Shown here one piece after another: positions 59,282 through 64,000 of a stretch of DNA of 64,000 bases; positions within the stretch are counted from its first letter, which is position 1, and each line of letters starts with the position of its first letter. Both the position numbers and the translations under genes were made by a program. Where the stretch lies: positions 1-64,000 of the forward strand of contig JAMWFC010000126.1 in the NCBI GenBank assembly GCA_027475525.1. The letters run 5' to 3'. The notes under the pieces are model-generated. The model worked only from the letters and a program-made list of their open reading frames with translations, ran no database searches and had not been told where the DNA came from. This DNA comes from Macrolepiota albuminosa. Taxonomy: Eukaryota > Basidiomycota > Agaricomycetes > Agaricales > Agaricaceae.

Positions 59282-60422
59282 GGGGGGACAAGTGACCATC
59301 AACAACTCGGACGCGAGGACGAAGACGATGTGGGTGACTTACGGCGGTGGCTAGGTGGTTCAGACAGATAGATAGTGGAGTAGGTATGATCAGGGAGAAT
59401 AGGCAGTATTTGCGATGAGCAAGTCTTGAAGCCAAGTTCGGCCTGTATTTATAATTTGAATCAGGGTAACCAACCCTTGTATATGCAACATAAACAACAA
59501 AATTTCCCAGGACATCCTTGTTGTATTCAAAACAAAGAGTGTTGTATACATAAGGGCTGTTTATTATTGTTCAAGTGTTGTTCTTGAACATCGTAATCTT
59601 GTGTGGCGATAAAGACATATTTATCTGTCTTGTTCACACCCGATCATTTATTTGTAATGAAGGTATGCAGCCATAATGAGATCGGATACTGCCTTTATCT
59701 TTTGTCTTCCTTGGAGGAATCTGTCAGACTAGAAAAGTCTTCGGCCGCCCCTTTCCCTTCCCAGTCAAATCATGCTTTGTTACAAGCCAGGGTATTCATG
59801 ATTATAGTTGTATCCTTAACAGATCGATAGCTTACAAACACTTATCACAAAACATCGAAATGATTTGAAGTTGATTGGGGCTACAAACACGCAAATGAAA
59901 GACGAAGGAAGCACGACTTGACTCGAATGTGTTTTCTAAAAAGATCAGCTGCATTCTCACACTGAAGAATCCCTTCACCGCGTTCACCCTTTCTCAACAT
60001 ACGGTTCGACAGTTGATAATTAAACTGGTATTCACCAATACATTTGCTCTGCACTCAACCATGGACATCCGGTCTATTGTGCGAGTTTGATGATCACAAT
60101 AAGAAGAAAAAAAAACAAAACAAAACAAAAACAGAAAACGAAACGAAACAAAAAAAAACAACACTAGAAGGTTTATCAGTTTAAGGATCAGGTCGATCGT
60201 CTCTGAAATGCCTCTCGCAGAGCATAAATGTTGAGAGTAAAATGAAATACACATTTTGGTGATTGGTCGGACTTCGTAACCACTTGAACCGCGAGCGAAC
60301 TTGCACGTGCATAGAACGAAGGACAAAAAAGCTTTTGTGGCACCCAAAAACAGGAGCACAATGTATTTCCAAGTCATCTAAAACTTTACAGGTTTATTCC
60401 AGCCTGAAACAGCATCGGTCAG
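59282..60422. other. Intergenic region with A-rich tract
   Basis: No gene recognised. An A-rich simple tract with aaaac repeats lies at about 60099-60165. Confidence 0.45.
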
Positions 60423-61304
60423 TCATGGAATTGATAGCCTGCAATCCTCATACATACCCAACTTGTTATTATCGGTTATTATGAAAAAATAGGTAGCACG
60501 TTCCAAGCTATACAAGTTCTGCGATTTCTGAAATCCGATATGTCGGCTAATTACATTACTCCACGAATTTGCAAGTGAGTAAGACATGAACGTTGCTGGA
60601 GCAAATCCGCTACGCCCGAAGTCAATGACATACAAATCTTGGCCAGACACAAGGAAGTTGCCCAGAGTGAGGTCATCATGATAGAAGCAAATAGGATCGG
60701 CAGACAGATTTATGGTATGTTGAAGGAATTTCAATACCTACATCGTTCAAAATCAGTATCTCCCATGTTTTGCACAAAGAAATCTTACATTGTTGAACTG
60801 AAAGTCCATTTGTTGTACGGATTCATACGTCGGTCCCTGACAATCCGGCCAGTAGCTATGACACATCGCACCACCCCCTACCGGCCCGAGCTTCCCATCT
60901 TCGGGGTGTGGCAATTTCAAAAGCCATTGAACCGCCTCAACGATACGAGGAATATCCGCTTCAGTGGAATGTACACTGTCTACGTACTCCATGACAATAT
61001 AGCATCCTGAGGGTGCTTCCCATGCATCATAGACTTCTGGAACTTTGAACGGTGCACTAGGATCACACTTGGAAAGTTGATAGACGTAGTGTTGTGTACG
61101 AGCCTCGCCAAGAGTGACATGTGCACCAAATTTAACGAGAGCAAGCGGCGTAGAAGTATCAGAAGGTCTGTAGACATAATGAGAGGTGCCACGTTTATTA
61201 ATTTTGAATTGTTCGTCGTCGTGAACTTTGCAAAGCTTGACGAGCTCGTCACGAGAGGGTAGGCCCGGTATTGTTTGAGAAACAATGCTCGTAGAAATAG
61301 ACAT
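60423..61304 (-). CDS. APH/choline-kinase-fold phosphotransferase-like protein
   Basis: Two exons, 61304-60789 and 60737-60423, separated by a 51-nt intron (GTAAGA..TGTAG), give 276 aa. The N-lobe has LALVKFG with a probable ATP-binding Lys. The C-lobe has the catalytic Brenner-type motif FYHDDLTLGNF (His192, Asp193/194, Asn199) and the metal-binding VIDFGRSGFAP (Asp211). This is the aminoglycoside phosphotransferase/choline kinase fold. In agaric fungi such genes form large families of unknown small-molecule or protein substrates; they are not evidence of antibiotic resistance. Length is normal and motifs are intact. A fragment in inverted orientation lies at 58550-58744. Confidence 0.85.
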
Positions 61305-61559
61305 TTATAAGTGCCGGAGAAGGAGATATCGAGTAACGAACCTGCAGCTGCCACATTGTTACCTCAGACCGAAATCAGCCATTGTGGGCATGTGATTCAT
61401 GCGTAGCTCCGGCTCCGACATCTACAAAATAGCAGCCTGCGTAAAAGCCCAATAACGGCCAATTTATGATGTATCTGAGCCTACCTGGTCTAACCTGGCA
61501 GGTGCTTCATCAACACATGGCCATATCTGGACATACTGCATTGAACCTGCCAGGCAGGG

Positions 61560-61620
61560 ATTGGGTATTGCACTTGCTTGTATGGGCTGTTGCTAGCATG
61601 GCATGACCAAGATCTATTTG
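61560..61620. repeat. Dispersed repeat shared with 11700-11790
   Basis: The cttgcttgtatgggctgttg word and following gctagcatgg..atgacc..agatcta match 11770-11815 with only transitions. See the entry at 11700. Confidence 0.55.
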
Positions 61621-61629
61621 TTGACATTG

Positions 61630-62270
61630 TTCCACACTGATATTTATCAAGCGTCTGGACAGACCATTGCTTACACAAGCATTTGGCAGTCTAATAAATC
61701 ATATAACAGCAAAAATTGAAGACATTTTTCCCACACTGACATAGGCTGCTGCTTATTAAGTGTCTGGACAGGCTATTGCTTATACAAGCATCTGGCAGTC
61801 TAATGAATCACATGACAGCAAAAATTGAAGATATTTTTCTCACACTGATACAAGCTGCTGCTTACTAAGTGTCTGGACAGACTATTGCTTACACAAGCAT
61901 TTGGTAGTCTAATGAATTATATGACAGCAAAAATTGAAGACATTTTTCTCACACTGACACAAGCTGCTGCTTATTAAGTATTTGAACAGACTATTGCTTA
62001 CACAAGCAGTTGGGAGTCTTATAAATCACATGACAGCAAAAATCAAAGACATTTTTCCCACACTGATACAGGCTGCTGTTTATACAAGTGTTCAGATATA
62101 CTGTTGCTTACACAAGCATCTGACAGTCTAATAAATCACATGACAGCAAAAATTGAAGACATTTTTCCCACACTGACATAGGCTACTGCTTATGCAAGCA
62201 CAGATAGATGAACAGTTTAATAAATCACATGACAGCAAAAATTGAAGACATTTTTTTCACACACCTACCT
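61630..62270. repeat. 109-bp minisatellite, about five to six units
   Basis: Units are marked by gacagcaaaaattgaagaca at 61707, 61816, 61925, 62034, 62144 and 62233 (spacing 109, 109, 109, 110, 89). Each continues with tttttcccacactgac, then gctgctgctta and cttacacaagca. Units differ by scattered substitutions, mostly transitions. A degenerate copy continues to about 62340. The same word occurs once at 18402, near the helicase relic. Confidence 0.85.
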
Positions 62271-62299
62271 CAGCCTCAGGACAAACATCAACAACATGA

Positions 62300-62395
62300 A
62301 CCAAAATCACATGATGGCAAAAATATTTTTTCCACACATAGTCCACTACACAAAAAAACCTCAATCTATTCTAGATCTCAGAATATAACTGGCTA
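62300..62395. repeat. Element-end-like repeat shared with 18410-18490
   Basis: The sequence around ccacacatagtccactacac and ctattctagatctcagaa matches 18431-18486. It probably marks the boundary of the same interspersed element family. Confidence 0.5.
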
Positions 62396-62990
62396 GTGTC
62401 AAAACCTAAAAGATACATAATACCTGGTGCACATCACAATACCTGATGTTATACTTAGACATATTTTGTACAATTTGATCTAGAATATGTTAGAAATCAG
62501 ACTAAGACTAAGTAAATCTAAATAGATCAAATATCAGTTTAATCTTGTTGTAAGTAGATGTGTAAGGGCGACCTCTAGAGGCTGTGGCTCAGTCACACAG
62601 CTGGCAGAGGGAGATCCAAAGTGTATTAGAATATATACTGACAATATCAAGGTAGCTACTCACCTGGCAGAGGGAGATCCAAAGAGAACAAGTCTAGGGA
62701 TTCCCTATGCCAGGTTGGATGCTTCTGGGGCCTCTGAAGCATGGGAAACAACTGTACAGTACAACAAAACCTTAAAAACTCGAAAATTGCCTACACAAAC
62801 ACTTGTACAAATAAGGGGCAAACTCTGGCAAACTCTGGCTTATATAAGTAGTCTGGAAGCGGTGCTGAGTGGGCCCACACTTGTCTGAATGGTGGCTAAA
62901 GAACCAGAGCATCTCAAGGGCTGAGAATAGTACTAACAGATAGTGTTGAAAGAATAGAAACAGTAAAATGAAATAATGTCAGAAGAAATA
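62396..62990. other. Non-coding DNA, possible LTR region
   Basis: Lies downstream (3') of the gypsy relic on the minus strand, where a 3' LTR would be. ctggcagagggagatccaaa occurs twice (about 62599 and 62667). No LTR ends could be fixed because only one side of the element is in the window. Confidence 0.35.
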
Positions 62991-64000
62991 AGAGAATGAA
63001 TGGAAGGAGAGTGAAGAGATAAGGAGTGAAAAAAGGAAGAAATGAGGAGTTCCCTGACATCACCCCTCCTCTAGAGCACGGCATCTCGACGTGCTGGATA
63101 GAAGTAGTTCTGGATGGCCTGGTCCACCTTGGAAAGAGAATAGAGGCCTCTGATTGCCCAGGGAGCATTGGGATGCTGTTGATAGAATTTCTGGACCAAG
63201 GCAGGGGCATGGACATTCTCTTGTGGCTCCCAGGAGATGTCCTCAATGTAGCCCTTCTACTTGACCTTGAACTGAAGCTTATTCCTAAAGAGTCAGCTGT
63301 CTAGGATCCGTTCCACTTTGTACTCTTCTTGGTTGTTTACCAGAACTGGTGGTAGAGGTGGCTGTGGACATCGACCTGGGATTGGATCCTCTGGGGCTGG
63401 AGAAAGCTTCACCACATTGAAGACTGGATGGAGTCGACTCATTCACATCGACCTGGGATTGGATCCTCTGGGGCTGGAGAAAGCTTCACCACATTGAAGA
63501 CTGGATGGAGTCGACTCATTCTACTAGGCAGCTTGAGTTGATAGGCAAGTGGGCCTACCTGCCGTACTATAGGAAAGGGTCCTAGACAACGGTGAGAGAG
63601 CTTCTGAGAAGGTCGGGTGGTAGCAATGTCAGAGGCATCCAGGTAGACTTGATCTCTAGGCTTGTACTTGGGGGCTGGAGTTTGTCCACGATCGTAGTAG
63701 TGGGCCATGTCATCCTTTGCCTTAGCTAAAGCTGCCTTGGGTTCCTCCTGGGCTGCCTTCATCCGATCTATGAACTCGTTGACAGCTTCATTCTCTGAAG
63801 GTCATTCACAAGGCTCAAATCCCATTCGAGGATGTCGACCAGTATCTAGAAGGAAAGGAGACATCTGGGTGGCAGCGTGTACATGGTTGTTGTACTGGAA
63901 CTCTGCCTCTGGTAATAGGTCATCTCAGTCATCCTGTCGTTCATTGCAGAAGAGCCGGAGATACTGTTCTAGCTCCTGGTTGACACACTCAGTCTGGCCA
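62990..64000 (-). pseudogene. Ty3/gypsy chromodomain retrotransposon pol relic
   Basis: C-terminal part of a Ty3/gypsy polyprotein, running off the right edge. From the edge inward: the end of the integrase core (VNQELEQYLRLFCNERQDD, LPEAEFQYNNHVHAAT), integrase C-terminal region (KPRDQVYLDASDIATTRPSQ, HRCLGPFPIVRQVGPLAY, LPSRMSRLHPVFNVVKLS) and a chromodomain (EEYKVERIL, GYIEDISWEPQENVHAPALV). The frame has several stop codons, explained by C-to-T or G-to-A changes at former CGA or TGG codons. One frame break at 63368-63521 is a 77-bp duplication. Reverse transcriptase, RNase H and LTRs are not in the window. The copy is dead. Confidence 0.82.
63368..63521. repeat. 77-bp perfect tandem duplication #12 (in gypsy relic)
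   Basis: 63368-63444 is repeated exactly at 63445-63521. Collapsing it joins the integrase C-terminal frame to the chromodomain frame. Confidence 0.93.

Noticed and set aside
60423..61304. Antibiotic resistance phosphotransferase
   Set aside because: The APH fold is shared by large families of eukaryotic kinases of other function; nothing here points to aminoglycosides.
61630..62270. CRISPR-like array
   Set aside because: Units are about 109 bp with similar, not unique, sequence between the cores, and the host is a eukaryote. It is a minisatellite.
14138..63521. The 77-bp duplications as target-site duplications or a new repeat system
   Set aside because: The duplicated sequences are adjacent with nothing between them, unrelated to each other and perfectly identical within each pair. 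A mobile element would leave an insertion between the copies.

Overview
The window looks like nuclear DNA of a mushroom-forming basidiomycete (Agaricomycetes). The evidence is genes cut by many introns of about 45-65 nt with GT..AG (occasionally GC..AG) ends, an AA9 lytic polysaccharide monooxygenase in 11 short exons, agaric-type F-box proteins, an SRPK-like kinase, a fungal NB-ARC/TPR (NLR-like) protein, and a Pif1-type helicase transposon relic. No rRNA, tRNA or CRISPR array was seen. The species cannot be named from the sequence.

Layout. 1-969: 5' part of a Ser/Pro-rich gene running off the left edge. 3.58-10.76 kb: a block with a secreted GH31 alpha-glucosidase (13 exons, 886 aa) and an F-box gene. 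11.2-15 kb: decayed mobile DNA (tyrosine recombinase fragment, CGCTAAG-rich patch, AT-rich DNA). 15.4-18.2 kb: broken Pif1-like helicase gene with a C-terminal cysteine-box domain. 19-22.3 kb: possible micro-gene, SRPK-like kinase, nucleotidyltransferase-like gene. 23.4-23.75 kb: GC-rich gene end cut by a duplication. 23.73-29.09 kb: second copy of the GH31 block. 29.5-32.7 kb: NLR-like NB-ARC/TPR gene. 33.0-35.5 kb: third partial copy of the block, carrying the second F-box gene. 36.4-39 kb: two hypothetical genes. 39.8-45.5 kb: tandem pair of genes fusing a carboxymuconolactone-decarboxylase-like domain to an alpha/beta hydrolase, with an SAP-like relic between them. 47-49.7 kb: small secreted protein candidate and a coiled-coil gene with a 42-residue repeat. 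51.3-52.5 kb: AA9 LPMO. 53.7-58.2 kb: long-chain acyl-CoA synthetase and aldo-keto reductase. 58.5-61.3 kb: APH-fold kinase gene, an inverted fragment of it, and a large inverted repeat. 61.6-64 kb: 109-bp minisatellite and a chromodomain Ty3/gypsy relic running off the right edge.

The most important pattern is technical. Twelve unrelated places each carry a direct tandem duplication with a period of exactly 77 bp. Removing one copy restores the reading frame in the helicase (twice), GH31 copy 2, the NLR gene, the gypsy polyprotein and the SAP-like relic. These are best explained as contig joins in which a k=77 assembly overlap was not trimmed, not as biology. Several apparently broken genes may therefore be intact.

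The most interesting biology is the GH31/F-box block, present as one full and two complementary partial copies with the NLR gene between the partial copies; the tandem decarboxylase-like/hydrolase fusion genes; and three GC-AG introns in 17 kb. Carbohydrate use (GH31, AA9) and lipid or redox metabolism (acyl-CoA synthetase, aldo-keto reductase, hydrolases) dominate the recognisable enzymes, but nothing shows that these genes form one pathway or cluster.
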